A stretch of 64,000 nucleotides of DNA from an uncultured bacterium. Lineage in GTDB: Bacteria; Cyanobacteriota; Vampirovibrionia; Gastranaerophilales; Gastranaerophilaceae. Position 1 is the first letter of the stretch. The number at the start of each line of letters is the position of its first letter. The stretch covers positions 95,722-159,721 of the forward strand of contig CACYOO010000001.1 in assembly GCA_902776035.1 (NCBI GenBank), read 5' to 3'. The notes under the pieces were generated by a model that saw nothing but the letters and a program-made list of their open reading frames with translations, did not search any database and was not told the origin of the DNA. The position numbers and the translations under genes were made by a program. Positions 1 to 8,622 of the stretch are shown here, piece after piece.

Positions 1-2
1 GT

Positions 3-518
3 GGAAAATTTGCAAACAGACCTGTTATGTATGCTGATGGAGATGAATCATTTACTAAAAATGAATTAGAAAGAATTGTAGGTAGTGAAGTTTCCATGAG
101 AAGAAATAAAAATTACCATTTCTTTAACAGATTTGATTCAGTTAATCGTCTTGCTAAACATTTTGATGTAATTACAGATGGTGAGGCACAGATTATAACA
201 AGTGATGCTGACGGATATGTATGCTGGCTTGTTTCAAAAGAAACTCTGAAAACAGCTATTTTGGTTGTTGCAAATTCACAAGCTCCAACAGAAAAGTTTA
301 ATGTAACAAATGATAATGGTGAAACCGAAACAATTATTAAAAACGGAACTGATATTTTTAATAAAACAGTAATAATTCCGGGAGATTATACTGCAATTGC
401 AGAATATGTATTCAATGGAACAGACTTTGAACGTGTTAATTTTGCGTCTGATGAAGATAAATTAACCTTCGATAAATTATATCCAAGTCAATTTAAGATT
501 TTTGAATTAAAACGATAA
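3..518 (+). CDS. C-terminal part of a probable alpha-amylase-family glycosidase (partial)
   Basis: The reading frame is open to the left window edge, so this is the 3' end of a longer gene; the first methionine, at base 27, is internal. About 170 residues are visible. They include a hydrophobic strand (TAILVVANSQAP), a segment resembling the beta-sandwich C-terminal domain of glycoside hydrolase family 13 enzymes, and a final strand (FKIFEL) of the kind that often closes such proteins. No catalytic residues lie in the visible part, so the family call is an inference from the tail alone. A glycogen synthase gene elsewhere in the window makes alpha-glucan metabolism plausible. It could also be another beta-sandwich-containing enzyme. 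The convergent neighbour is rimO, with a hairpin between them. Confidence 0.4.
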   Translation, partial: GKFANRPVMYADGDESFTKNELERIVGSEVSMRRNKNYHFFNRFDSVNRLAKHFDVITDGEAQIITSDADGYVCWLVSKETLKTAILVVANSQAPTEKFNVTNDNGETETIIKNGTDIFNKTVIIPGDYTAIAEYVFNGTDFERVNFASDEDKLTFDKLYPSQFKIFELKR

Positions 519-550
519 TTGTTACTTTATATCATTTGCATAATAAAATA

Positions 551-575
551 CCTGCTTTATAAAAATAAAAGCAGG
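551..575. terminator. Intergenic hairpin between convergent genes
   Basis: An 8-bp inverted repeat CCTGCTTT/AAAGCAGG (551-558 and 568-575) with an A/T loop. On the minus strand it is followed by TATTTTATTA, so it most likely terminates rimO. The plus-strand side has only a weak T tract. Confidence 0.5.
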
Positions 576-736
576 CGCAAATTTAATTGCATTGAGATAT
601 TACGTATCATAATTTTTTAGTGACATTGAACCAAAACTTTCATTTGTCATACAAGTATTATTATACCAATATGCAAATTTGTCAAGCTCTTAGTTTGTAT
701 TATAAAATTTATGATTTATATTTTGGAATGTGATAT

Positions 737-2041
737 TTAAATTTCTCCGTACAAATCATATTCGGAAGCAGAGGTGATTTTTACGTTTTCTATATCTCCG
801 GGAACAACATTTTTATCAGTTTTGATATAAACTAATCCATCAACTTCAGGAGCATCATGCTCTGTTCTTGCGATTACAAAACCGTCATCTGTTACACCTT
901 CTATTATGCATGGTAATGTTTTTCCTATATAGCTTTCATTTATTTCTTTAGATATTTTTTGTTGTATTTGCATTAATTTTTTAAATCTGGCATGCTTAGT
1001 TCGTGCAGGAATTTGAGGTTTTAACTTGTAGGAAATTGTATTTTTTTCACGTGAATATTCAAAAACACCTAATTTATCAAACTTAACTTCTTTAACAAAA
1101 TCACATAATTCCTCGAATTGTTCTTCCGTTTCTGTCGGATAACCTACTATTAACGAAGTTCTTACAGCTAAACCTTTAACTTTTTTTCTCATCTTTTGAA
1201 TTAATTTTCTATAATCTAAAACAGGTCTGTTCATGGCTCTTAAAACTTCAGAATTTGAGTGCTGTAAAGGTAAATCTATGTATTTTACAATATGCTTTGA
1301 ATTATTTATTACATCTAATAATTCATCATCTATATTTGTAGGATATGCATACATAAAACGTATTCTGCCAATATTTTCTATTTTATCAAGTTCTTTTAAT
1401 AACGCAGATAACGAATTTTTACCGTACAAATCTATTCCATAACTTGTTGTATCCTGTGCTATAAGAACTATTTCTCCTACACCTTTATCTGTTAAATTTT
1501 TTGCTTCTTTTACTATGTCCTCAATTTTTCGAGAATGACATTTTCCTCTTAATTTTGGAATAATACAGTATCCGCAATTATAATTACATCCGTCGGCAAT
1601 TTTTATATACGAACTTGAACCAACTGTTATTTGCTGCCTTTCGATTTTTTCGGGATAATTATAATTTGGCTTATCTGATACATTCGATATATATTCATTA
1701 TTCTTTTCTATTTTTTTTATTACTTCTGCAATTTCTAAAAAATCAGTTGTTCCTAGCATAGCAGATATTTCAGGTATTGCTTCTTTTAATTCTTTTCCGT
1801 ATTTTTGAGCCAGACATCCTGCTACAATAACTTTTTTACCTTCATTTATAAGCTCCAAAATAGAATCTACAGATTCTTTTTCTGCATCATGTATAAATGA
1901 ACATGTATTAACAACTACAATATTTGCATCAGTTTCATCCAAAGTTATTTCATATCCGTTTTCACTTAATAAACCCAACATTAATTCTGAATCAACAAGA
2001 TTTTTAGCACATCCGTTATTTACTAATGCAATTTTTGTCAT
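737..2041 (-). CDS. rimO: Ribosomal protein S12 methylthiotransferase RimO
   Basis: A radical-SAM methylthiotransferase that adds a methylthio group to a conserved aspartate of ribosomal protein S12. All three expected modules are present. The N-terminal UPF0004 domain has cluster cysteines C11 (GCAKN), C47 (NTCSF) and C76 (AGCLA). The radical-SAM core has C152, C156 and C159 (CNYNCGYC). A C-terminal TRAM-like region starts near residue 370. The 434-aa length is normal for RimO, and the starting motif MTKIALVNNGCAKN favours RimO over MiaB. AAAGGAG lies 8-10 nt before the ATG. It is transcribed alone, away from the gene at 2216, and ends toward a hairpin at 551-575. Confidence 0.95.
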   Translation of the reverse strand: MTKIALVNNGCAKNLVDSELMLGLLSENGYEITLDETDANIVVVNTCSFIHDAEKESVDSILELINEGKKVIVAGCLAQKYGKELKEAIPEISAMLGTTDFLEIAEVIKKIEKNNEYISNVSDKPNYNYPEKIERQQITVGSSSYIKIADGCNYNCGYCIIPKLRGKCHSRKIEDIVKEAKNLTDKGVGEIVLIAQDTTSYGIDLYGKNSLSALLKELDKIENIGRIRFMYAYPTNIDDELLDVINNSKHIVKYIDLPLQHSNSEVLRAMNRPVLDYRKLIQKMRKKVKGLAVRTSLIVGYPTETEEQFEELCDFVKEVKFDKLGVFEYSREKNTISYKLKPQIPARTKHARFKKLMQIQQKISKEINESYIGKTLPCIIEGVTDDGFVIARTEHDAPEVDGLVYIKTDKNVVPGDIENVKITSASEYDLYGEI

Positions 2042-2139
2042 ATATATTCTCCTTTTATATTTATAAGTTTAGCAAAATAATATGTAAACTTTTGTAACGA
2101 TAAATTTTATCATGGTAGCAAAAAAAAATATTAGAGGAT

Positions 2140-2182
2140 TTGTATAAACGCTAACAGGCGAATATTATATAAATATTATTCG
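2140..2182 (+). promoter_or_regulatory. Promoter with an overlapping palindrome upstream of the 133-aa gene
   Basis: TTGTAT (2140-2145) and TATTAT (2163-2168) are 17 bp apart, a good sigma-70-type pair. The 24-bp near-palindrome 2159-2182 has CGAATA at one end and TATTCG-like sequence at the other, and covers the -10 box. This is the usual position for a repressor site. A 40-nt leader with a Shine-Dalgarno sequence follows. Confidence 0.5.
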
Positions 2183-2215
2183 TTAAGATTACATAAAAAA
2201 AGGTAGGAAAAGGAA

Positions 2216-2617
2216 ATGGTAGATAATCGCTCTGCCGGTTATTACGGAATAGGAGGCGCTTTTAATTTTAAAAGCGGTGATATATCGGGTACTGCTGCCA
2301 GCTTACAGGATGATAAAATGGGGCAAGGCAATGAGTATTACAAGCAAAACAAAAAAGAAGATGAAGCTAATAGGATTAATTCATCTGAAATGTTTACGGA
2401 TAGAAGTGCTCAACTGCGTGCAACGCTAAATTCGTTGGCGATGCTTAATGTCGCGGGAGTTATTAATTCAAAAAAACGCCCTAAACGGCTTGATAATAGT
2501 TTAGATGATGATTTTGATGAGCATGATTTTGCTCTGGAAACTAAAAAAAGAAAGAAAAAGTTACTACTTGAAAATCAATTCACAGATGAAGTTGATGATG
2601 AATTGTTTGATGAGTAA
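2216..2617 (+). CDS. Hypothetical protein, 133 aa, low-complexity charged C-terminus
   Basis: I do not recognise this protein. It has no signal peptide or membrane segment. The N-terminal 35 residues are Gly/Ser/Phe-rich. The middle (about 45-82) is polar and could be helical. The C-terminal third alternates basic and acidic runs (KKRPKR, DDDFDEHDF, KKRKKKLLLE, DEVDDELFDE) and looks disordered. Translation is well supported: GGTAGG and AAGG motifs sit just before the ATG, a promoter at 2140-2168 is correctly spaced, and a strong hairpin follows the stop. It is transcribed alone between the divergent rimO and a convergent glycosyltransferase. The charged tail could bind nucleic acid or a protein partner, but nothing shows this. 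Confidence 0.7.
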   Translation: MVDNRSAGYYGIGGAFNFKSGDISGTAASLQDDKMGQGNEYYKQNKKEDEANRINSSEMFTDRSAQLRATLNSLAMLNVAGVINSKKRPKRLDNSLDDDFDEHDFALETKKRKKKLLLENQFTDEVDDELFDE

Positions 2618-2637
2618 TTAATAAAAAAAATTATATG

Positions 2638-2680
2638 TGCATATTAATCAATTAATATTTTGGTTAATATGCATTTTTTT
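2638..2680. terminator. Bidirectional intrinsic terminator
   Basis: A perfect 10-bp stem, TGCATATTAA (2638-2647) with TTAATATGCA (2664-2673), is followed by seven T. An A-run precedes it, so it also works on the minus strand. The right arm lies inside the last codons of the convergent glycosyltransferase gene. Confidence 0.8.
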
Positions 2681-4089
2681 GTGTTCATATTAAATAAAAT
2701 TTTAGAATTATTTTCTGCCCATTTTAAGTATTCATCTGCATTCTTACCGTAAGATATAAATAACCAATAAACACCTTTGGAAAAATTATTTAGTGTAAAA
2801 TTTAAATTTTTACCTTCTCTATTTTTTAACATAAAAATTTTGTTATGTTTAAATTTAAAAAACATGTTGTAATAGACAAAATCTATATTTGATTCGCTAC
2901 CTATTACAATTGTATCTTCTGGTTCAATTTTATTTGACATTATTATCATCATTTGTCGTGCATAGTCTTGTTTTGAAATTTCTTTTATTTTTAATAAATT
3001 GATTGAAAGAATAAAAAAAGGAATTGTTAAAAATATGAATATTATTGAAGATAAAATTCTGTTTTTAATATCAAATGCTTTTGCTGTAAATAAAATTATG
3101 AAAGGTATTATAAATGATACAAGTCGTTCATAATAAGGATATATTTTTAATACTGATAAAATAACAACAGTTGCTAATGTTATTATAAAAATAGATAAAA
3201 ATCTGTATTTTTTATCTTTAATAAATAAGATAAAACCAATAATTGCAAGTAAAGTAACAATTGAGTAGGATAAGTGAGGAATATCTTCGAAAAAATATTG
3301 CATGTTATGAATATTTAATGATGTAAGATTAGATAAATTTTTTTCAATAAAATTTCCGCTCCAATATGCAAACATTCCATCTTTATTTGCAAGATAATTA
3401 TTCATTATAAATATTCTTAAGTATAAAAATACACTAATTAATACAGGAAAAGACAGTATTAAATAATTTTTTGGATTTTCTCTATAAAAACTCATAATTG
3501 TAAAACCTGCAAATAATACAATCGCAGATGTAAAGGAAAACCATGGCATAATTGATAGCAAAATTCCTATATAAAAGAGTTTTGATGGTTTTTTATTATT
3601 TAAATCAATATTTAAAAAAACTATCAAAATACATATTGTACATAATACATCTATTATGTAGGGTTTTAACTCATAAGAATAGTTTATTAGTATTGGATTT
3701 AGTGTGAAAAATAATAAACCGATTATTATTGCTAACTTTGAATTTAATAATTTTGTACTTAAAAAATAAAATATAATAGGAATTGTAAGCCCTATTATAA
3801 GTGGAATAGTTCTCATAACCAAATCACAAAACCATATATTATTTTGTGCATGTAATAAATTTACAATAAATTTTATTAAAATTAAAAACGCAGGAGGAGC
3901 AACTTGAACAAAACGCAATGGCTGAAATAGTTCGATATAATTTTTATTTAAAATATTCCACGCAACAGCACTTTCGTCATTCCATAAAGATGGGTTCATA
4001 AAAAAGAATTTTAATCTTATAATAACTCCTATAAAAATAATAAGAGCCAAAAAAATATAATATACTATATCTAGCGTTTTATTAAACAT
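2644..4089 (-). CDS. GT-C (GT39/ArnT-like) membrane glycosyltransferase
   Basis: An integral membrane protein of 481 aa with about ten hydrophobic segments. After the first membrane helix, the first extracytoplasmic loop contains LWNDES (D38, E39), the acidic pair typical of polyprenol-phosphate-dependent GT-C enzymes of the PMT/ArnT/RgtB kind. A C-terminal globular region of about 90 residues follows the last helix. The likely role is transfer of a sugar from a polyprenyl-phosphate donor to a lipid, protein or glycan on the outer face of the cytoplasmic membrane. Donor and acceptor cannot be read from sequence. No other glycan gene is adjacent. It lacks a clear Shine-Dalgarno sequence. Its 3' end overlaps the bidirectional terminator at 2638-2680. 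Confidence 0.75.
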   Translation of the reverse strand: MFNKTLDIVYYIFLALIIFIGVIIRLKFFFMNPSLWNDESAVAWNILNKNYIELFQPLRFVQVAPPAFLILIKFIVNLLHAQNNIWFCDLVMRTIPLIIGLTIPIIFYFLSTKLLNSKLAIIIGLLFFTLNPILINYSYELKPYIIDVLCTICILIVFLNIDLNNKKPSKLFYIGILLSIMPWFSFTSAIVLFAGFTIMSFYRENPKNYLILSFPVLISVFLYLRIFIMNNYLANKDGMFAYWSGNFIEKNLSNLTSLNIHNMQYFFEDIPHLSYSIVTLLAIIGFILFIKDKKYRFLSIFIITLATVVILSVLKIYPYYERLVSFIIPFIILFTAKAFDIKNRILSSIIFIFLTIPFFILSINLLKIKEISKQDYARQMMIIMSNKIEPEDTIVIGSESNIDFVYYNMFFKFKHNKIFMLKNREGKNLNFTLNNFSKGVYWLFISYGKNADEYLKWAENNSKILFNMNTKKCILTKILID

Positions 4090-4127
4090 TTTGATAAAAT
4101 TTTAGCATAAAATTAATACAATATCAT

Positions 4128-4170
4128 AAAAAGTAAAACGACATTTATTAATATGTCGTTTTACTTTTTT
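4128..4170 (-). terminator. Terminator of the fatty-acid operon (downstream of fabF)
   Basis: A 17-bp stem (4128-4144 with 4153-4169) and an 8-nt loop, with a T-rich run on the minus strand (TTTACTTTTT). It lies about 30 bp past the fabF stop codon and is one of the strongest hairpins in the window. Confidence 0.85.
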
Positions 4171-4200
4171 AATAAAATAAGAAGTTATAATTATTTAATA

Positions 4201-5463
4201 TTAATCCTCATATTTTTTCATGATAATTGTTGCATCATGACCGCCAAAGCCGAAACCGTTTGAAAGAACATATTTCAAATCTGCTTTAATCGCTTTATTT
4301 GGAACATAATCTAAATTTGCAACTTCAGGATCTTGGTTTTCAAGATTAATTGTTGGAGGAATAATACCTTCTTCTAATGCTTTCAAACATACAATGGCTT
4401 CAACCGCACCTGCAGCACCAAGCAAATGTCCATGCATACTTTTTGTAGAGCTTACTTTTAAATGAGTATTTGTATTTTTATCTCCAAATACTTTTGCTAT
4501 AGCATTTGATTCTGCAATATCTCCAACATGTGTGCTTGTACCATGTGTATTTATATAATCTATATCTTCCGGCTTTAAACCTGCATCTTTTAAAGCAAAT
4601 TCCATTGCTTTTGCAGCTGCTTCACCGCTTGGATCAGGAGCTACCATATCATAAGCATCGCATGTTTGACCGTATCCAATGATTTCTCCTAAAATTTTTG
4701 CTCCACGTGCTTTAGCATGTTCCAATTCTTCAAGAATTAAAACACCTGCACCTTCACTCATTACAAATCCATCTCTGTCAACATCATAAGGACGTGAAGC
4801 ATGTGTCGGATCATCGTTTCTCTTTGTTAAGGTTCTTGCGGCTTCAAATCCGCCAATTCCCATATCTACAACAACAGCTTCTGTTCCGCCTGTCATTATA
4901 AAATCAGCTTCTCCGTATTGAATTGCTCTAAAAGCATCACCTATGGAATTGTTTGATGATGCACATGCTGAAACAACTGCTTTGTTCATACCTTTTAATC
5001 CATATTTTATTGCTAGCTTACCGGCAGCCATGTTTAAAATCATTGCTGGAACAGTAAAAGGTGAACATTTTGTGTAATTATGTCTTTCTAACATAACTTT
5101 ATGGCTTTCTTGTATTGTATGATGACCGCCTGCAGCAGCTGTTACCATACAGCCGGCTCTATATGAATCTTCTTTACTCATATCAATACCGGATTGTTTA
5201 AATGCTTCCTCTCCTGCTACTAAAGCATGCTTGATAAACGGATCTAAACGTTTTACTTCCTTTGCATCCATATATAATGTTGCATCATATTCAGGAACAA
5301 CACCGAAAACATGTGTATTATGTCCTTCAATATCTAATCTTGGTGGTTTAACCTCTGTTATTCCGCTAACCCCATTTTTTATATTATTCCAAAAATTTTC
5401 TACACCTATACCATAAGGTGTTAAGGCACCAATACCTGTTACAACTACTCTCTTTTTTTCCAT
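4201..5463 (-). CDS. fabF: Beta-ketoacyl-ACP synthase II
   Basis: The condensing enzyme of fatty-acid elongation: it joins malonyl-ACP to an acyl-enzyme with release of CO2, in the cytoplasm. The Cys-His-His triad is complete: C167 (SACASS), H307 (NTHGTS) and H344 (KSMHGH). The 420-aa length is typical. The active-site cysteine context is ACASSNNSIGDA, where many FabF have ACASGTHAIG; the glycine-to-serine change deserves note but is compatible with function. AGGAGG precedes the ATG. It is the last gene of the run plsX-fabD-fabG-acpP-fabF, with a hairpin just upstream that may reduce its expression relative to acpP. Confidence 0.97.
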   Translation of the reverse strand: MEKKRVVVTGIGALTPYGIGVENFWNNIKNGVSGITEVKPPRLDIEGHNTHVFGVVPEYDATLYMDAKEVKRLDPFIKHALVAGEEAFKQSGIDMSKEDSYRAGCMVTAAAGGHHTIQESHKVMLERHNYTKCSPFTVPAMILNMAAGKLAIKYGLKGMNKAVVSACASSNNSIGDAFRAIQYGEADFIMTGGTEAVVVDMGIGGFEAARTLTKRNDDPTHASRPYDVDRDGFVMSEGAGVLILEELEHAKARGAKILGEIIGYGQTCDAYDMVAPDPSGEAAAKAMEFALKDAGLKPEDIDYINTHGTSTHVGDIAESNAIAKVFGDKNTNTHLKVSSTKSMHGHLLGAAGAVEAIVCLKALEEGIIPPTINLENQDPEVANLDYVPNKAIKADLKYVLSNGFGFGGHDATIIMKKYED

Positions 5464-5493
5464 AAATACCTCCTAAGTGAATTCTAAAAAATA

Positions 5494-5537
5494 AAAAGAG
5501 AGTATGAAACAATAATTTATGTATCACACTCTCTTTT
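5494..5537 (-). terminator. Hairpin between acpP and fabF (partial terminator)
   Basis: AAAAGAGAGT (5494-5503) pairs with ACTCTCTTTT (5528-5537). On the minus strand the stem is followed by TTTTATTTTTTAG. It lies 25 bp past the acpP stop, so some transcripts should end here, giving more acpP than fabF message. Confidence 0.7.
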
Positions 5538-5561
5538 AAAACATTATATTCTCTACCCTTA

Positions 5562-5792
5562 TTATGAATGAGAATCAATATAGTTTACAGCATCTTGAAC
5601 TGTTTGAATTTTTTCAGCTTCTTCATCAGGAATTTCACAACCAAATTCTTCTTCAAATGCCATAACTAATTCAACAGTGTCTAATGAATCAGCTCCTAAA
5701 TCTCCTGTAAAGCTAGCTTCAGGAGTAACTAAACTTTCATCAACACTTAATTGATCTACTACAACTTTTTTTACTTTTTCTAATGTACTCAT
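5562..5792 (-). CDS. acpP: Acyl carrier protein
   Basis: A small acidic carrier (76 aa) that holds growing acyl chains on a 4'-phosphopantetheine arm attached to Ser36 in the motif GADSLD. The full four-helix ACP pattern is visible, including the acidic recognition helix [16 protein letters not shown] is placed 7-8 nt before the ATG. A dedicated promoter lies in the 100-bp gap after fabG, and a partial terminator follows. Both fit the high ACP demand of the cell. It serves FabD, FabG, FabF and PlsX, all encoded beside it. Confidence 0.97.
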   Translation of the reverse strand: MSTLEKVKKVVVDQLSVDESLVTPEASFTGDLGADSLDTVELVMAFEEEFGCEIPDEEAEKIQTVQDAVNYIDSHS

Positions 5793-5839
5793 TGTTTTTT
5801 CCTCATTTTTAGTAACTATCTTTTTACATATCTATGAAT

Positions 5840-5867
5840 ATTATATTCAATAAACTTTTTTTTGCAA
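5840..5867 (-). promoter_or_regulatory. acpP promoter
   Basis: On the minus strand, TTGCAA (5867-5862) and TATAAT (5845-5840) are separated by 16 bp. The predicted start near 5833 gives a 40-nt leader before acpP. Confidence 0.6.
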
Positions 5868-5893
5868 ATTCTGTGAAAATTTGTAACTAAACA

Positions 5894-6619
5894 TTAAATT
5901 GTTAGTCCGCCATCTACCTGTAAAACTTGCCCTGTTATATATGTTGCATCAACAGCTAAGAATTTAACTGCATTTGCAATATCTTCAGGTTCTCCAAGAC
6001 GTTTTAACGGAATATGTTCAGCAGCTTTTTCACTATCTAAGCCCTTTGTCATATCTGTCATAATAAATCCCGGTGCCACAGCATTTGCTCTAATGTTACG
6101 AGATGCAAATTCTTTAGCCAACGATTTTGTAAAACCGATTAAACCCGCTTTTGCAGCTGCATAATTTGCCTGACCTGCATTACCGTAAACTCCAACTATA
6201 CTTGACATATTAACAATTGAACCGGAGCGCTGTTTTATCATTACTTTTACAACCGGTTGTGTAACATTATATACTCCGGTTAAATTCGTATTTATAACAG
6301 CATCCCAATTTTCTTTAGACATTCTCATCAAAAGTCCGTCTCTTGTTATACCTGCATTATTTACTAATACATCTATTCTGCCATATTTTTCAACTATTTT
6401 ATTAATTGCCTCTGTAACTTCTTCATGATTTGATACATCAAATTTAAATGCTTCTGCTTCAACACCAAGAGCTTTTATTTCCTCAACTGTTTTGTTTGCA
6501 GCATCAACATTTCCGGCATAGTTTATAACAATATCATAACCTGCTTCTGCTAATTTTAATGCACATGCTTTTCCTATACCTCTGGAACCTCCTGTTACAA
6601 GTGCTAATTTTTCATTCAT
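5894..6619 (-). CDS. fabG: 3-oxoacyl-ACP reductase
   Basis: An NADPH-dependent short-chain reductase that converts 3-oxoacyl-ACP to 3-hydroxyacyl-ACP in each elongation cycle. The Rossmann cofactor motif TGGSRGIG begins at residue 9. NNAG lies at 87-90. The catalytic set is S140, Y153 and K157 (YAAAK). The C-terminal sequence GQVLQVDGGLTI is characteristic of FabG. The 241-aa length is normal. AAGGA precedes the start. It lies 12 bp after fabD in the same operon. Confidence 0.96.
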   Translation of the reverse strand: MNEKLALVTGGSRGIGKACALKLAEAGYDIVINYAGNVDAANKTVEEIKALGVEAEAFKFDVSNHEEVTEAINKIVEKYGRIDVLVNNAGITRDGLLMRMSKENWDAVINTNLTGVYNVTQPVVKVMIKQRSGSIVNMSSIVGVYGNAGQANYAAAKAGLIGFTKSLAKEFASRNIRANAVAPGFIMTDMTKGLDSEKAAEHIPLKRLGEPEDIANAVKFLAVDATYITGQVLQVDGGLTI

Positions 6620-6631
6620 AATATACTTTCC

Positions 6632-7546
6632 TTATTTTAATGCTTCTATAGTCTGTTCGAGTGATTCTTTATCGTATACATTATATGTTACAACATTAGA
6701 ATCTATTTTTTTGTTTAAGCCGGCTAACACTTTACCATTTCCAAATTCTACAAATGTATCAACTCCGTTTTCTATCATTTTTTGTACTGATTGGCACCAT
6801 TTTACCGGAGAATAAATTTGTTTTGACATTTTTGGTTTAAAATCAGATGTTGTAAACTCATAATCTACATTTGTTACAACAGGTATTTTTGCATCATTAA
6901 TATCAATATCTTTCACATATTGTGCAAATTCAACACCTGCGTCTTTCATAAATTCGGAATGAAATGCACCTGAAACTGCAAGAGGTATAACTCTTTTTAC
7001 CCCTTTTTCTTTTAATAAATCACAAACTTTTGAAACAGATTTATTTTCACCGGTTATAACAATTTGAACAGGTGAATTATAGTTTGCAACATCTACATAT
7101 CCGTCAACTGATTTAATGCAATCTCTGATTACATCTTCTTCACAATTTAATACTGCAGCCATTGTACCATTAGAAACTTTACTCATTAATTCCGCTCTTT
7201 TTTGAATAAGTTTAAATGTATTTTCTAAATTAAATACACCTGAAGCATAATATGCTCCATATTCACCAAGACTATGACCTGCCGTAAAAGCCGGCTCGAT
7301 ACTTACTCTTGATTTAAAAGCTTCTAATGCGGCAATAGATGTTGCAAGTATTGCCGGTTGAGTGTTTATAGTTTGTTTTAAATCTTCCTCAGGCCCTTCA
7401 AAACAAATTTTTGAAATATTTCGTCCCAAAACTTCATCAGCAATATCAAAAACATGTTTTGCTTCTTTATAATTTTTATATAAATCATGCCCCATGCCTA
7501 CGCTTTGTGAACCTTGTCCGGGAAATATAAATGCTATTTTTTTCAT
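6632..7546 (-). CDS. fabD: Malonyl-CoA:ACP transacylase
   Basis: Transfers the malonyl group from CoA to ACP, supplying the extender unit. The acyltransferase signature is complete: the glutamine-rich oxyanion motif FPGQGSQ (8-14), the nucleophile S92 in GHSLGEY, and the catalytic His195 in GAFHSEFM. The length is 304 aa. The ATG overlaps the plsX stop codon by 4 nt (ATGA), which indicates translational coupling. No separate Shine-Dalgarno sequence is obvious. Confidence 0.96.
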   Translation of the reverse strand: MKKIAFIFPGQGSQSVGMGHDLYKNYKEAKHVFDIADEVLGRNISKICFEGPEEDLKQTINTQPAILATSIAALEAFKSRVSIEPAFTAGHSLGEYGAYYASGVFNLENTFKLIQKRAELMSKVSNGTMAAVLNCEEDVIRDCIKSVDGYVDVANYNSPVQIVITGENKSVSKVCDLLKEKGVKRVIPLAVSGAFHSEFMKDAGVEFAQYVKDIDINDAKIPVVTNVDYEFTTSDFKPKMSKQIYSPVKWCQSVQKMIENGVDTFVEFGNGKVLAGLNKKIDSNVVTYNVYDKESLEQTIEALK

Positions 7547-8598
7547 TTTTGTATAAATTCCGTTATTTTCTTGTTTAAACCTGTTTCAACTGCTTCTTTA
7601 GCAACTCTGACAGCATTTTTTATTGCATATGCCTTACTTCTGCCATGTGAAATAACTGTAACGCCATTAACACCAAGTAAAAGCATTCCGCCGTATTCTT
7701 CATAATTAATTTTTGCATAAATATTTTTTAAGAATCTTTTTGCCATCATTCCTACCATACCGCCAAATATTGACGATTGGAATTCTTTTTTTATAAGTTT
7801 AAATAATAATGATGCCGTTCCCTCTGTAACTTTTAATGTTACATTTCCAACAAAACCATCACAAACAACAACATCACAACTATCTAAAAGTAAGTCCTTA
7901 CCCTCTATATTTCCTATAAAATTAAATTTATCTTTATTTTTATCTAAAAGTTTGTGAGTTTCTTGTGCTAAAGTATTACCTTTTGTATCTTCTTCTCCAA
8001 TATTCAAAACACCAATACGAGGATTTTTTACTCCTAATATATGTTTTGAAAATAAAGAACCCATAATTGCAAACTGATAAAGCATCTCAGAAGTACATTC
8101 CGCATTAGCTCCGCCATCAATTACAACAACATGTTTATTCAATGATGGCAAGGTAACGCAAATAGCAGGTCGTGTAATACCTGCTATTCTGCCTAATCCA
8201 AATAAACTTGCTGCCATAGCAGCTCCTGTAGAACCTGCAGCAACAACTGCATCAGAAGTTCCATCCGCTACAGATTTTACGGCTAAAACTATTGAAGATT
8301 TCTTTTTCTTCCTTAATGCCTGTCCGGGATGTTCTCCCATACCTATGACTTCTTGTGCATCAGTTATTTTTATATCAAGCTGAGATATATTTACTTTTAT
8401 GCGTTTTTTAGAACCCTTATTTCCACAGTCTGAAATAAAACCGCTCTGTTTTATTTTATTTAGTTCAACTTCAATATCTTTTTGTTTTCCTACAAGCTCT
8501 ATAGGTACATTGTATTCATACGCAGCCCAAACAGCTCCCGCAATTATTTCATGCGGTGCGTAATCACCTCCCATTGCATCTATAGCTATTCTTGTCAT
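7543..8598 (-). CDS. plsX: Phosphate acyltransferase PlsX
   Basis: Makes acyl-phosphate from acyl-ACP, the donor used by PlsY in phosphatidic acid synthesis, and so links fatty-acid and phospholipid synthesis. The N-terminal MTRIAIDAMGGDYAP is diagnostic. AAGSTGAAMAASLF and DGGANAECTSEML are also conserved family motifs. The length of 351 aa is slightly above the usual 330-345. The sequence is Lys-rich around residues 60-70 (KGSKKRIKV), a small insertion. GAGG precedes the start. The order rpmF-plsX-fabD-fabG-acpP-fabF is the classic arrangement in many bacteria. Confidence 0.96.
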   Translation of the reverse strand: MTRIAIDAMGGDYAPHEIIAGAVWAAYEYNVPIELVGKQKDIEVELNKIKQSGFISDCGNKGSKKRIKVNISQLDIKITDAQEVIGMGEHPGQALRKKKKSSIVLAVKSVADGTSDAVVAAGSTGAAMAASLFGLGRIAGITRPAICVTLPSLNKHVVVIDGGANAECTSEMLYQFAIMGSLFSKHILGVKNPRIGVLNIGEEDTKGNTLAQETHKLLDKNKDKFNFIGNIEGKDLLLDSCDVVVCDGFVGNVTLKVTEGTASLLFKLIKKEFQSSIFGGMVGMMAKRFLKNIYAKINYEEYGGMLLLGVNGVTVISHGRSKAYAIKNAVRVAKEAVETGLNKKITEFIQK

Positions 8599-8622
8599 TT
8601 TACCTCAGATATTTATATTAAA

